64,000 bases of DNA from Pseudoxanthomonas suwonensis J47 (GCF_000513955.1 NZ_AZUZ01000010.1:40707-104706); one strand, 5' to 3'. Numbered from the stretch's first letter, positions 19,835 through 29,054 are shown. Program-made: numbers and translations. The notes: generated by a model not told the origin, from the letters alone.

Positions 19835-22104
19835 GGCCGGGTATGTCCTTGCTTGGCGGTGCGGGACGCGGCGGCATGGCGTCCGCCCGCGGGATGGTCG
19901 AAGCGGGCGTGGGAACCCGTCCACGTGTAGGTGCGGCCGCCGCCGGCCACGCGGTGGCGCCGCGTCGCGTCCGCCGGATCGCGGGCCACACCCAGCGCCA
20001 GTTCGGCACCGGAAGCCAGGGTCAACACCACCACGTCGGCGCTGGCGCCGGCGAAGTGGCGCACGTCGCGGATGCGGCTGTCGGCGCCGGTGACGTACTC
20101 GACCGTGCCGTTGTATTCGCCGTGCGGCTCGAGCACGGCGAAGAACGTGGCCTCGCCCTGCCCTTCCATGCGCTGGACCAGCACCGGCTCGCGGCGCAGG
20201 TTGAAGTCCGGATCGTTGGCGCCGCTCTCGGCGAGGATCGCGCTCGTCGGCGCGCTGGCTCCGAAGTGGTGGGTGTAGAAACGGCCCGCATTGAGCCAGG
20301 TCAGCCGCCGCACCCCATCCGAGGCCGGCGAGGTCGCGTCCACCCACAGGTGCTGGTAGCCATTGGCTTCCCCCAGCACCGGGCGCGCGGCGACCTCGCG
20401 CTTCGCCTCGAAACCCACGCGCATCACGTGGCCGCTGAAATGCAGCGGCAGGTCGTAGCGCGCAGGACGTTCGCCATGCACGCGCAGCAGGTCGATCACC
20501 ACCGGCAAGCCCAGATCCGGATGCCGCAGCAGCGCCTGGGTGCGGTCGAAGGCCACGCCCTCGTAAGCACCTTCCATCCGCGCCGAGACCAGCTGCAGGT
20601 CCTCGCCGGGCGCGAACTGCGTCACTACCGGCGCGTGCTCCTGGCCGCGACGCCAGTCGCCATCGAAGTGGCTGCGGCCATCCACCACCAGGGTGTTGTG
20701 GGCGATGGTCTGCTTGGCCCAGCTGGTGTTCTCCGGCAGGTAGATGCCGCCGGCCTTGGCCTCGATGTTGAGGAAACGCGCGGCGCCGTAGTCGGTCACC
20801 ACGCGCTGGCCGTTGTCGCAGAACAGCCAGTTGAGCCTGTCGAAGTGGCCATGGCCCATGCCCTGGGCGGTAGCCTTCAGCACCAGCAGCTGGCCGTCCT
20901 CGCCGCCGTCGCGCAGCAGCGCCAGGCCACCGTGGTCACCGTCGGGGCCGTCACGCAGGAGCAGCGAACGGAAATCGAATGGCCTGGCACGCCCGTGGGC
21001 CAGGCCCTCGGCGACCTTCAGCCCCTCCGGCGTCAGCAGCACCCGGCCCTGGCGCCCGGCGATCGGCAGCAGTCGACCGTCTCCAGTATGCGCGTATGCG
21101 ATGCCGATGCCCGCGACCAGCTCCGCGGTGTCGAGGCCCTTGTCCAGCAGCGCGTCATTGACCGGGATGAAGTAGCCGGCATAGCTGGCCTGGACCAGGG
21201 TTTCCACCGCCTTCAGCAGCACGCCTTGCTTGCGCTCGAAGATCTTCCGCCCCGGCTCGTTGCGCTCGATCGCGCTGGCGAAGACCACGAACGGCTGCAG
21301 CGCATAGCGCTGGTAGTACGGGCCTTCCTCGTAATAGCCGTCCGGCGAGAACAGCTGGTCGACCTGGCGGAGGAAGCCCGCATTGCCGTCCTTCGACAGG
21401 CCCAGCAGTGCCTTCTCGACCATGTCGCGGTCGCGAAGCACGTAGCCGGTCATGCCGACCGCGGCCACGGCCCAGGTGGCGTGGTTGTGGATGCGTTCGA
21501 AGTTGGCCGGGGTCTCCGCGGAGAGGAAGCTGGCCATGCGCCGGAACACGTCGCCCTCGATCAGGCGGCGCTCGTCGGCCGACAGGTCGGCGCGCACGGC
21601 GTCGTAGCCCTGGATCGCGTGGACGAGCCACACCGAATCGTTGAGCGTCTGCCAGAACAGGCGGCCGGGGATCTGGCCGCGCCCGGCCGGGTGCTGGCCG
21701 AGGGTCGGATACAGGCGCGCGTACTCCAGCAGCATGTCGCGGACGAAGTCGGCGTACTCGCGCTGGCCGGTCAGCCGGTACAGCGCGCCGGCATTCTGGA
21801 TCGCCAGGTAATTGCGCTTGTGCTGTTCGTGCGTGTAGCCACCACCCGGATCCTTCGGCACCGGCACGGTCACGCCCTGCGCCATCGCCGCGCGGACCGA
21901 GGCCTCGGCACGTGCACGTTCGCCGGCGAACAGCGGGTAGTCCGCCGCCGCCGCGGCCATCGCCTGCCACTCGTCCGCGCGCACCAGCACCGGCGCGGTA
22001 TCCGCCGCCGGCGCAACCTGCGCCGGTCCGGCCGCGTGCACGGGGGCCGGGACGGGCATCGCCATCGCGACCAGGCAGGCGGCCAGCGCCGCCACCGGCC
22101 TCAC
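19831..22104 (-). CDS. PL17-family exolytic oligoalginate lyase (heparinase II/III fold)
   Basis: This 757-residue lyase has a signal peptide (about 1-24). It consists of an N-terminal alpha-barrel domain (about 40-380) and a C-terminal beta-sheet heparinase II/III domain. Active-site segments match Alg17C-type enzymes: Asn207-His208 in IHNHATW, a Tyr in YYEEGPYYQRYA (257-268), and GMGHGHFDRLNW, the histidine-bearing motif of the C-terminal domain. PL17 enzymes release unsaturated monouronate, which rearranges to DEH, from alginate oligomers. The gene overlaps both the PL6 gene and the MFS gene by ATGA, showing tight coupling. The Ala/His-rich tail after about residue 735 is probably a non-conserved extension. 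Confidence 0.92.
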   Translation of the reverse strand: MRPVAALAACLVAMAMPVPAPVHAAGPAQVAPAADTAPVLVRADEWQAMAAAAADYPLFAGERARAEASVRAAMAQGVTVPVPKDPGGGYTHEQHKRNYLAIQNAGALYRLTGQREYADFVRDMLLEYARLYPTLGQHPAGRGQIPGRLFWQTLNDSVWLVHAIQGYDAVRADLSADERRLIEGDVFRRMASFLSAETPANFERIHNHATWAVAAVGMTGYVLRDRDMVEKALLGLSKDGNAGFLRQVDQLFSPDGYYEEGPYYQRYALQPFVVFASAIERNEPGRKIFERKQGVLLKAVETLVQASYAGYFIPVNDALLDKGLDTAELVAGIGIAYAHTGDGRLLPIAGRQGRVLLTPEGLKVAEGLAHGRARPFDFRSLLLRDGPDGDHGGLALLRDGGEDGQLLVLKATAQGMGHGHFDRLNWLFCDNGQRVVTDYGAARFLNIEAKAGGIYLPENTSWAKQTIAHNTLVVDGRSHFDGDWRRGQEHAPVVTQFAPGEDLQLVSARMEGAYEGVAFDRTQALLRHPDLGLPVVIDLLRVHGERPARYDLPLHFSGHVMRVGFEAKREVAARPVLGEANGYQHLWVDATSPASDGVRRLTWLNAGRFYTHHFGASAPTSAILAESGANDPDFNLRREPVLVQRMEGQGEATFFAVLEPHGEYNGTVEYVTGADSRIRDVRHFAGASADVVVLTLASGAELALGVARDPADATRRHRVAGGGRTYTWTGSHARFDHPAGGRHAAASRTAKQGHTRP

Positions 22105-24308
22105 GGCGCCACCCCGGTGATGGCGATGTCCGACTCGATCGGCGGCGTACCGCTGAACGCATTGCCGCTGGCCACCAGCACCGGCTTGCCGACGCTGTGG
22201 GTGAAGCGCACCGTACCGCTGTCGACGAAACGGTTGTCCTCCAGCTCGGCGTGCTGCACGCCATGCAGGCGCAGCGCCGCCGCGCCCTGGCCGACCTGCT
22301 CGAAGGTGGAGCCGCGGACGCGGATGCGCGGACCGAACGTGCTTTCGTCGGTGCCGCCGCGGTACAGGTCGACCGCGGGGCCACGGACGCGCCGGAACTG
22401 CGAGTCCGCGATCTCCACCTGCTCGGCGTTGTAGGTACCGCGGTCGTCGGTCTCGGCGGCGGCGGACAGCACTGCCCCGGTGGCATCCTCGACGGTGACG
22501 CGGCGGAAGGCGACCAGGTCGGCCATCGAGCCCTTGCCGGTGGCGACGACGTCGAATCCGCGGTTGACGGTGAGGTCGCGGATCGTGGTGTCCTCGACCA
22601 GCAGTTCGTAGTTGGCGGCGCTGGAACCGGGGCGCACGGCTATCACCGCATTGCCGACCTCGTCCGGCGCCAGCTCGCCGCTGATGCTCAGGCGCGAAAG
22701 CCGCAGTTTGCCGCCGGCCTCGATCTGGAACAGCTGCGGACGGCTGAAGGCGATCACGGCCTCGCCCTGCGCCGGGCCCTGCACGGTGAGCGGGCGATGC
22801 ACCTGCAGCACCTGGTTGACCAGGTAGCGGCCCGCCTGCAGCACCAGGCGGTCGCCCGCGCCGGCGCGGGCCACGGCATCGGTCAGGGTGTCGTCGCCCG
22901 GCGCCACGGCGTGCTCGCGTCCGCCGTCGAGCTTCGCCGCCTGGCCGTGCTTGGGATACCAGTCAACGCCGGTGGCGCCGCGCGCGATCGGGCGCAGGTC
23001 CGCCGGCAGGCCGACGCCATCCAGGCCTACCGGCACCAGCACATCGCCATGCTCGCGCTGCATTTCAACCCGGGTGCCACGGACGCGCTGGCCCAGCGCC
23101 GGGGACGCGGCCGGGGACTGCACGTTGCCTTCGAAGGCGATGCCGGACAGCTCGCCCGGCACGCGCACCGGGTCGCGGCCATCGCCGTTGACCAGCAGGT
23201 TGCGGGCGAAGCGGCTGCGCACCGGCGGCGCGGAGCGCTCCTCATCCTTGCCGGCACCGATGACGATGCTGCGCGCATCGACGATGGTGTTGTGCTCGAT
23301 CACCGCCTCGTCGACCTGCACGTATCGGTTCAACGGCGAGTCCGGAACCCCGTACATCACGCTCAGCGCCGAGGCGAAGCCCTCGCCGGCCAGGCCTTCG
23401 AGGTAGTTGTTACGGACCACCTGCCGGCGGTTGATCACGCGTATGCCGCCGGTGTGCGGCTTGTTGCCGCCGAAGAAGAAGTTGCCGTCGACCAGGTTGC
23501 CGTCGCCATGGCGCAGGACCAGCGCACCGCGCGAGTGGAAGAAGACGTTGCCGCGGTAGGTGTTGCCGCCGGACTTGTTGGAGACGATCTCCACCTCGCC
23601 GTCGCAGCCTTCGAACCAGTTGTTCTCCACCAGCGTGTTCGAGTCGGACAGCGAGTCGTGGCTGGTGCCGACGCGCAGGGTCTCGCCACCATTGGAGCCG
23701 AGGTTCGGGCGCGGGCCGAAGTAGTTGTGGTCGATGCGGTGGCGGTTGTCCAGGCCCTGCTCGGCGTCGCGCACCACCACCATGGTCGCGCCCTGGTTGG
23801 TCTTGCCCACCAGGTGGTTGTGGTCGAAGCGGTTATGGTGGCCGTACATCGCCACCCAGTTGTCCATCTGCGAGCGGTCCGGCTTGTTGAAGCGGTCGAT
23901 CACCACCCCGGTCACCCGGCTGTGGGTGGCGCGCTCGGCGCGGCTGCGGCGGAAGGAGACGACTTCGCCCGTGGGCGACCAACCGTCGCGGAACACCAGG
24001 TTGGACACGACCAGGTGCCGGCCGCCCAGGCGCAGGTTGGACTGGCCGGTCAGCACGACCTTGCCGGGGGTCTGCGCGGTCAGGGTGATCGGGCGGTCAG
24101 GCGTCCCCTCGCCGAGGAGCAGCACCTGGAAATCGCGCCACTCGCCGTCGGCGAGGACCAGCCGATCGCCCGGCTTGAGGGCACGGACCGCAGACGCGTA
24201 CTCGTCCTGGGTCCGGACCATGACGGTTTTGCCCGCAGGGGATGCGCCCCACGACGCCAGGGGCCAGGCCACCACCAGGACCAGGGCCCGGCAGATCCAC
24301 TGTCGCAT
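22101..24308 (-). CDS. PL6-family alginate lyase (chondroitinase-B-like beta-helix)
   Basis: This 735-residue secreted polysaccharide lyase has a signal peptide (about 1-22). Residues 25-400 form the catalytic right-handed beta-helix, and a second beta-helix-like region fills the C-terminal half, as in two-domain PL6 enzymes such as AlyGC. The catalytic pair is Lys245 (EIVSNKSGGN) and Arg266 (LVLRHGDGN), with the same 21-residue spacing as K250/R271 in chondroitinase B. The substrate is most likely alginate (polymannuronate or mixed blocks). ATG 24308 is preceded by a strong GGAGGAGGG, so the longer frame is rejected. It is the first gene of a five-gene operon. Confidence 0.93.
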   Translation of the reverse strand: MRQWICRALVLVVAWPLASWGASPAGKTVMVRTQDEYASAVRALKPGDRLVLADGEWRDFQVLLLGEGTPDRPITLTAQTPGKVVLTGQSNLRLGGRHLVVSNLVFRDGWSPTGEVVSFRRSRAERATHSRVTGVVIDRFNKPDRSQMDNWVAMYGHHNRFDHNHLVGKTNQGATMVVVRDAEQGLDNRHRIDHNYFGPRPNLGSNGGETLRVGTSHDSLSDSNTLVENNWFEGCDGEVEIVSNKSGGNTYRGNVFFHSRGALVLRHGDGNLVDGNFFFGGNKPHTGGIRVINRRQVVRNNYLEGLAGEGFASALSVMYGVPDSPLNRYVQVDEAVIEHNTIVDARSIVIGAGKDEERSAPPVRSRFARNLLVNGDGRDPVRVPGELSGIAFEGNVQSPAASPALGQRVRGTRVEMQREHGDVLVPVGLDGVGLPADLRPIARGATGVDWYPKHGQAAKLDGGREHAVAPGDDTLTDAVARAGAGDRLVLQAGRYLVNQVLQVHRPLTVQGPAQGEAVIAFSRPQLFQIEAGGKLRLSRLSISGELAPDEVGNAVIAVRPGSSAANYELLVEDTTIRDLTVNRGFDVVATGKGSMADLVAFRRVTVEDATGAVLSAAAETDDRGTYNAEQVEIADSQFRRVRGPAVDLYRGGTDESTFGPRIRVRGSTFEQVGQGAAALRLHGVQHAELEDNRFVDSGTVRFTHSVGKPVLVASGNAFSGTPPIESDIAITGVAP

Positions 24309-24372
24309 CGCATCCCTCCTCCACCTGCGGAGGCCCGGATGGTAGCAAAGCAAGCCAACCCGTCAACCAGTT

Positions 24373-24383
24373 TTGTAGACCAA
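24373..24383 (+). promoter_or_regulatory. Candidate operator copy 1 (TTGTAGACCAA)
   Basis: This 11-bp site is nearly the same as the reverse complement of the site at 24444-24454 (9 of 11 bases) and has partial dyad symmetry. It abuts the predicted -10 box of the PL6 operon (24383-24388, minus strand). It is a candidate target of the GntR regulator at 27512. Confidence 0.5.
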
Positions 24384-24411
24384 TTACATGAATACGCAGA
24401 CCAACCATCAA
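24383..24411 (-). promoter_or_regulatory. Predicted promoter of the alginate lyase operon
   Basis: On the minus strand TTGATG (24406-24411, four of six -35 bases) and TGTAAT (24383-24388, five of six -10 bases) are separated by 17 bases. Transcription would start near 24376, about 68 bases before the PL6 ATG. Operator-like motifs overlap both the spacer and the -10 region, which fits repression. Confidence 0.55.
24394..24404 (+). promoter_or_regulatory. Candidate operator copy 2 (ACGCAGACCAA)
   Basis: This is a weaker copy of the motif at 24373, sharing the AGACCAA half. It lies inside the -35/-10 spacer of the predicted lyase promoter. Confidence 0.4.
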
Positions 24412-24438
24412 TACCTTCCGGTATAGAAAAGCGCCCTT

Positions 24439-24475
24439 ACCAATTGGTTGACAAGTTCCCACCTCCCGGTAAACC
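24439..24475 (+). promoter_or_regulatory. Operator copy 3 and predicted promoter of the TonB receptor gene
   Basis: A perfect palindrome ACCAATTGGT (24439-24448) overlaps the third motif copy, TTGGTTGACAA (24444-24454). Inside it lies a perfect -35 hexamer TTGACA (24448-24453), followed after 16 bases by a weak -10 (TAAACC, 24470-24475). A repressor bound here would block the receptor promoter. The ATG is 48 bases further on. Confidence 0.5.
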
Positions 24476-24523
24476 CTTGCCACCGCCCCGCGATGGGGAA
24501 ACCACTCTGGGAGGAGAAAACAC

Positions 24524-27415
24524 ATGCGGCGCCATCACCGGGACACGCCTCACGCGCGGGTCCGTCCTTCGGCACTTCGAACCGCCCTGCTGTGCGCCAT
24601 CTGGGCGCCGCTGGGCCTGACTCCCGCCTTCGCCCAGGAGGCGGACCGCGGCCAGGAGCCGGCGGACGGCAACGTCACCGAACTCGACAGCGTGGTCGTG
24701 TCCGGCATCCGCGGCTCGATCCAGTCGTCCATCGACCACAAGCGCGAGGCCTCGGTGATCTCCGACGCCATCTCGTCGGAGGACATCGGCGACCTGCCGG
24801 CCCTGTCGATCGGCGAAGCCATCGAGACCATCACCGGCGCATCGACCCATCGCGAGAAGGGTGGCGCTTCGGAGATCTCGATCCGCGGCCTGGGTCCGTT
24901 CCTGGGCTCGGCGACCTTCAACGGCCGCGAGGCGAGCAACGGCAGCGGCGACCGCTCGGTGAACTTCAACCAGTTCCCCTCGGAGCTGATCAACACCGTC
25001 GCCATCTACAAGACCCAGCGCGCCGATTTCATCGAAGGCGGCGTGTCCGGGATCATCAACATGGAGACGGTCAAGCCGCTGGACTTCGGCAAGCGCCGCA
25101 TCCAACTGGAAGGCCGCGCGATCTGGGCCGACTACGACGATCGCCTGGACGATTCGGCCGGCGTGGGCTGGCGCGGGACGGCCAGCTACCTGGACCAGTT
25201 CGACCTGGGCGGCGCCGGCAAGCTTGGCATCTCGCTGGGCCTGCAGAGCCTTGAATCCACCAACCCGGAAGAACTCTTCAGCAGCTCCAGCACCTGGAAC
25301 GCGTGCGACGGCACCCAGGTCGTACCGAACAACGCCAACTGCCGCCAGGTGACCAGCGCCGAAGTGCATGAGGGTACCCCGTTCTACCTGATCCCGGGGA
25401 GCCGCACCTACCGCCAGTTCATCGAGCGCGACGAGCGCGACGCGCAGTTCGCCGTGCTGCAGTGGAAGCCCAACGAGACCCTGGACATCTCGCTGGACTA
25501 CCAGGGCTCCCGGCGCACCTACACCGAGCAGCGCTCGGACCTGAACTTCTCGGAGACGATGCGCGGCGTGAACAACCGCGTCGTCGACGAGAACGGCGTG
25601 CTGCGCTACTACACCGGCTTCAGCACCATCGAGTCCACCCCGACCTACCGTATCCGCGACGAGAAGTACGACGGCGGCGGCCTGAAGGTGGAGTGGCGTC
25701 CGAACGAGGCGTGGCTGCTGTCCACCGACCTCTCCTACTCGAAGACCCGGCGCAGCGAGATGGACCGCCAGGTGCGCATGCGCTCCAACGGCAAGGACAT
25801 CTACGGCGTCGCCGTGCCCGGCACAGACGGCCAGCGCGTGGGCTACACCTTCGACTATACCCGCGGCGACATCCCGGCGATCATCGTCGACCCGGCGTTC
25901 GACCTGGACCGCCACGAGAACTTCAGCGCCGCGGCGCGCGCGCGCCGCGACGAGACGATCCGCGAGAACGAGATCCGCGCGTTCCGCTTCGACGGCAGCT
26001 ACTTCCCGGAAAGCGGCTTCCTGACCGCGGTGAAATCCGGCGTCCGCCTGTCGGAGCTGACCTACAAGGACATCGACGACCGCGTCGAGATCAACGTGAC
26101 CGACACGGCCGCGATCCGCGAGGCCAACCTCGCCTGCCGCCGCGAGTTCCCGCAGCGCGACTTCCTCAGCAACGCCAGCGGCAACAGCATCACCAGCTGG
26201 GCCCAGTTCGATCCGCTGTGCCTGTTCGAGGCCATCACCGGCGTCGAGGACACCGGACTGAACGCCGACACCCGCTCGATCGGCAACCGCGACGTGACCG
26301 AGAAGACCCACGCCGCGTACCTGATGGGCGAATTCTCCACCGAGATGTTCGGCCTGCCGGTGAGCGGCAACTTCGGCGTGCGCTACGTCGACACCGCGGT
26401 GCGGTCGGTCGGCCTGACCGGGGCGCTGGAGGTGGTCGACAATCCGGACGGCACCATCCGCCTGGAGCAGACCGGGGAATTCGACACTCTGGTGATCGAG
26501 TCCGACTCCAAGGTGTTCCTGCCCAGCGTCAACGCCGCCTTCGAGCTGCGCGACGACCTGGTGTTCCGCGTCGGCCTTTACCGCGCCATGTCCCGACCCG
26601 ACCCGAGCGCGCTGGGCGCCGGCCGCACCTTCGTGCTCGAGTCCGGTACCGCGTTCGATTCGGTCGCTGAGGCGATCCGCAGCATCACCGCCAACGGCAA
26701 CCCGCGCACGAAGCCGCTGCTGTCGTGGAACGCGGACCTGTCGCTGGAGTGGTATGCCAACGAGGACTCGATGCTGGGCGCGGCGGTGTACTACAAGCAG
26801 TTCAACGGCGGCTTCATCCCTGTGGTGCTGGACGAGTCGTTCGTGATCGACGGGCAGGACGTGGTCGTGCCGGTCGTGCAGGACGCGACCACCAACGAGA
26901 AGAGCGACCTGACCGGCTTCGAGCTGACCGCCGCGCACCGTTTCTCGTGGCTGCCCAAGCCGCTCGACGGGCTCGGCTTCAAGCTCAGCTACAACTACGC
27001 CGATTCGAACTTCAGGACCCACGACCTGCGCCTGGGCGACCAGCTGGATCCGGAGACCGGCGAGGTCACCCCGGGCATCATCCCGCCGGCCGGCATCTTC
27101 GGCCTGTCGCAGCAGGTGGCGTCCGGTTCGCTGTACTACGAGATCGGCCCGCTGGAGCTGCAGGCCATCTACAAGTACCGCACCGAGTACTACCAGAAAT
27201 TCGTCGGCGGCCCGAGCCAGAACCGCTACATCCGCGACACCGGCGTACTGGATTTCCGCGCGACCTACCGGGTCAACCGGAACCTGTCGTTCTCGTTCGA
27301 GGGCTCCAACCTCAACGACGAACCGCGGTACCACGACATGCCGGTGCGCGGCAGCCTGCGCGAGTACAACACGTACGGGCCCCGCTATTATCTGGGTGTA
27401 CGATACCGATTCTGA
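24524..27415 (+). CDS. TonB-dependent receptor, probable alginate oligosaccharide importer
   Basis: This 963-residue outer-membrane receptor has a signal peptide (about 1-38, ending AFAQ) and a TonB box (ELDSVVVSG, about 53-61). The plug domain (about 70-190, DIGDLPALSIGEAIETITG and GGVSGIINMETVKPL) is followed by a 22-strand barrel ending in a terminal Phe (GVRYRF). The architecture fits the Xanthomonas/Caulobacter TonB receptor family used for plant and algal polysaccharides. A strong GGGAGGAG lies before ATG 24524. It is divergent from the lyase operon, and the shared promoter region has candidate operators, so alginate oligomers are the likely cargo. Confidence 0.92.
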   Translation: MRRHHRDTPHARVRPSALRTALLCAIWAPLGLTPAFAQEADRGQEPADGNVTELDSVVVSGIRGSIQSSIDHKREASVISDAISSEDIGDLPALSIGEAIETITGASTHREKGGASEISIRGLGPFLGSATFNGREASNGSGDRSVNFNQFPSELINTVAIYKTQRADFIEGGVSGIINMETVKPLDFGKRRIQLEGRAIWADYDDRLDDSAGVGWRGTASYLDQFDLGGAGKLGISLGLQSLESTNPEELFSSSSTWNACDGTQVVPNNANCRQVTSAEVHEGTPFYLIPGSRTYRQFIERDERDAQFAVLQWKPNETLDISLDYQGSRRTYTEQRSDLNFSETMRGVNNRVVDENGVLRYYTGFSTIESTPTYRIRDEKYDGGGLKVEWRPNEAWLLSTDLSYSKTRRSEMDRQVRMRSNGKDIYGVAVPGTDGQRVGYTFDYTRGDIPAIIVDPAFDLDRHENFSAAARARRDETIRENEIRAFRFDGSYFPESGFLTAVKSGVRLSELTYKDIDDRVEINVTDTAAIREANLACRREFPQRDFLSNASGNSITSWAQFDPLCLFEAITGVEDTGLNADTRSIGNRDVTEKTHAAYLMGEFSTEMFGLPVSGNFGVRYVDTAVRSVGLTGALEVVDNPDGTIRLEQTGEFDTLVIESDSKVFLPSVNAAFELRDDLVFRVGLYRAMSRPDPSALGAGRTFVLESGTAFDSVAEAIRSITANGNPRTKPLLSWNADLSLEWYANEDSMLGAAVYYKQFNGGFIPVVLDESFVIDGQDVVVPVVQDATTNEKSDLTGFELTAAHRFSWLPKPLDGLGFKLSYNYADSNFRTHDLRLGDQLDPETGEVTPGIIPPAGIFGLSQQVASGSLYYEIGPLELQAIYKYRTEYYQKFVGGPSQNRYIRDTGVLDFRATYRVNRNLSFSFEGSNLNDEPRYHDMPVRGSLREYNTYGPRYYLGVRYRF

Positions 27416-27511
27416 ATACGGAGGCGCGGCCACCCGGCCGTGCCTTCCGCAGGTCCGGGACAGCTCCCTGTCCTGGACCGGAACGGTAAACATGGATGGA
27501 TAGTCCAGCCG

Positions 27512-28255
27512 ATGTCAGAAAACCGCCTCTACCAGTCCGTCGCCGCGGAAATCCTTGCCCTGATCGAGTCGGGGGAGTTCCCGCCGGGTTCGCGCCTGCC
27601 CGGCGAACGTGACCTGGCCGAGCGGCTGGGCGTCAGCCGGGTGACCATCCGCGAGGCGGAGATCGCCCTGGAAGCGCAGGGGCGGATCGCCATCAAGACC
27701 GGCTCGGGCGTGTACGTGCGCCCGCGCCCGGCCAGTTCGCTGGGCGCCCTGCCCGACGTCAGCGCCTTCGACCTGACCGCCGCCCGCGCGGTGATCGAGG
27801 CCGAGGCCGCGGCCCTGGCCGCGATGCGCATCACCGATGCCGAGGTCGAGGAACTGGAGGAGCTGGTGCGGGCGATGTCCGACCCGGGCGCCACCGACCA
27901 GGAATCCAACGAGTCGGACCGCCGCTTCCACCTGACCATCGCCCGGATCACCGGCAACCCGGTGATCGAGTACTGCGTGCAGCTGATCTGGCGCATGCGC
28001 AACGACCTGCCCGGCGTGCGCCAGGCCTACGCGCGCATCTGCCACAACGACTGGAACTCGCGCGCGCAGGAGCACAGCGCGATCCTGGCCGCGCTCAAGG
28101 CGCGCGACCCGGCCGCCGCGCGCACCGCGATGCGCGACCACTTCCACCGCCTGTTCGAATCCATGCTCGAGGCCAGCGAGACCGAAGCGCTGGAGGAAGT
28201 GCGCCGCCGCACTGCGCAGAACCGCGAGCGCTTCCTCGCCACCACGCGGATCTGA
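27512..28255 (+). CDS. GntR-family (FadR/FCD) regulator of the alginate locus
   Basis: This 247-residue regulator has an N-terminal winged helix (about 1-72, GSRLPGERDLAERLGVSRVTIREA) and a C-terminal FCD domain. The FCD metal and ligand residues are visible as SDRRFHLTIA, QEHSAILAAL and MRDHFHRLFE. FCD regulators usually respond to sugar acids or carboxylates. It follows the receptor gene after 96 bases and is the only regulator in the locus, so it probably represses both divergent promoters and is released by DEH or KDG. The start at 27512 (MSENRLYQSV) fits the family; no strong ribosome-binding site is seen. Confidence 0.88.
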   Translation: MSENRLYQSVAAEILALIESGEFPPGSRLPGERDLAERLGVSRVTIREAEIALEAQGRIAIKTGSGVYVRPRPASSLGALPDVSAFDLTAARAVIEAEAAALAAMRITDAEVEELEELVRAMSDPGATDQESNESDRRFHLTIARITGNPVIEYCVQLIWRMRNDLPGVRQAYARICHNDWNSRAQEHSAILAALKARDPAAARTAMRDHFHRLFESMLEASETEALEEVRRRTAQNRERFLATTRI

Positions 28256-28303
28256 CGAACCCGCTCGCCATTCGGCCCCGGGGCCGAAACCGGGAAAGGA
28301 AAA

Positions 28304-28326
28304 AGGCGCCTCGCGGCGCCTCTTTC
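28304..28326. terminator. Bidirectional intrinsic terminator between GntR and TorF-type genes
   Basis: AGGCGCC (28304-28310) and GGCGCCT (28315-28321) form a stem with a TCGC loop. It is followed by TCTTTCTT on the plus strand and preceded by AAAAA, which gives a U-tract on the minus strand. It therefore can end both convergent transcripts. Confidence 0.75.
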
Positions 28327-28352
28327 TTGGATGGCGTTGCCGCCGGCGTGGA

Positions 28353-29054
28353 TCAGTTGCCCACGCTGAGGGTCAGGACGACGCGGTTGTCGGCGATCTC
28401 GCCGAAGGCATCGCGGCCGTTGCCGTCGGTGCCGACGTAGGCCAGCGAGGCGGAGAACAGGCCCCAGCTGCGGCTCACGCCGACGGTCCAGTCGGTGTAG
28501 TCCTCGCCGAAGTCCTTCTCGAACATGCTGCGGCCGACGCCCAGGTCCAGGCTGAAGTCGTTGGGCAGGCCGATGCTGGCGCCGCCGGCCACGTACCACG
28601 CGTCGGTGTCCGAGCCGCCGAAGTCGTCGCTGTAGGCGACGGTCAGGCTGTAGTTCTCGGCGAAGGTGGTGGTGGTGATCAGCTCGTTGAAGTTCAGCTC
28701 GCTCGCATCCGGGTAGGTGTAGCGGTTGAGCATGATGTCGAAGTTGACCGAGTCGCTGAAGTCGACGTTGTAGCCGACGAAGTAATCGACTTCGAAATCC
28801 GGATCGCCGGGACCGAAGTCCACGCCCGAGGCCCAGGTACCCACGTACAGGCCCACCGGCGAGTTGTAGGTCAGGCCGACCTGGCCCGTCGAGGTTTCGT
28901 TGCTCTGCGAGACACCGCGCCAGACGTAGTCCGAGGTCGCGGCGACCGACCACGTCAGCGGCGAGGACTCTTCCTCCGCGTCCTGGGCGAAGGCGACGAA
29001 CGGCAGTGCGGACAGCGCGAGGGCAAGCGAGGCGGCAAGCTTGAACGGCTTCAT
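28353..29054 (-). CDS. TorF family putative porin
   Basis: This 233-residue outer-membrane beta-barrel has a signal peptide (about 1-23, ending AFAQ). The mature part starts with SVAATSDYVWRGVSQSNET, the hallmark N-terminal strand of the TorF/Gcw_chp family, and ends with LTLSVGN. Acidic loops and alternating aromatic residues support a barrel. Transport substrate is unknown in the family. A GGAG precedes the ATG, and a -35/-10 pair lies further upstream. It is convergent with the GntR gene across a terminator. Confidence 0.82.
   Translation of the reverse strand: MKPFKLAASLALALSALPFVAFAQDAEEESSPLTWSVAATSDYVWRGVSQSNETSTGQVGLTYNSPVGLYVGTWASGVDFGPGDPDFEVDYFVGYNVDFSDSVNFDIMLNRYTYPDASELNFNELITTTTFAENYSLTVAYSDDFGGSDTDAWYVAGGASIGLPNDFSLDLGVGRSMFEKDFGEDYTDWTVGVSRSWGLFSASLAYVGTDGNGRDAFGEIADNRVVLTLSVGN

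Noticed and set aside
24439..24475. Riboswitch or structured leader before the TonB receptor gene
   Set aside because: The leader is under 50 bases and shows only the operator palindrome; no known riboswitch core was recognised.
24437..27493. 1018-residue open frame antisense to the TonB receptor
   Set aside because: It lies on the opposite strand of a well-supported gene and its product is rich in Arg, Val, Gly and His without motifs; this is the usual antisense frame of a high-GC gene.
16547..28255. Heparin, hyaluronan or chondroitin degradation locus
   Set aside because: The PL17 segments and the two-domain PL6 enzyme beside a DEH-type SDR fit alginate; no sulfatase or unsaturated glucuronyl hydrolase gene is present.
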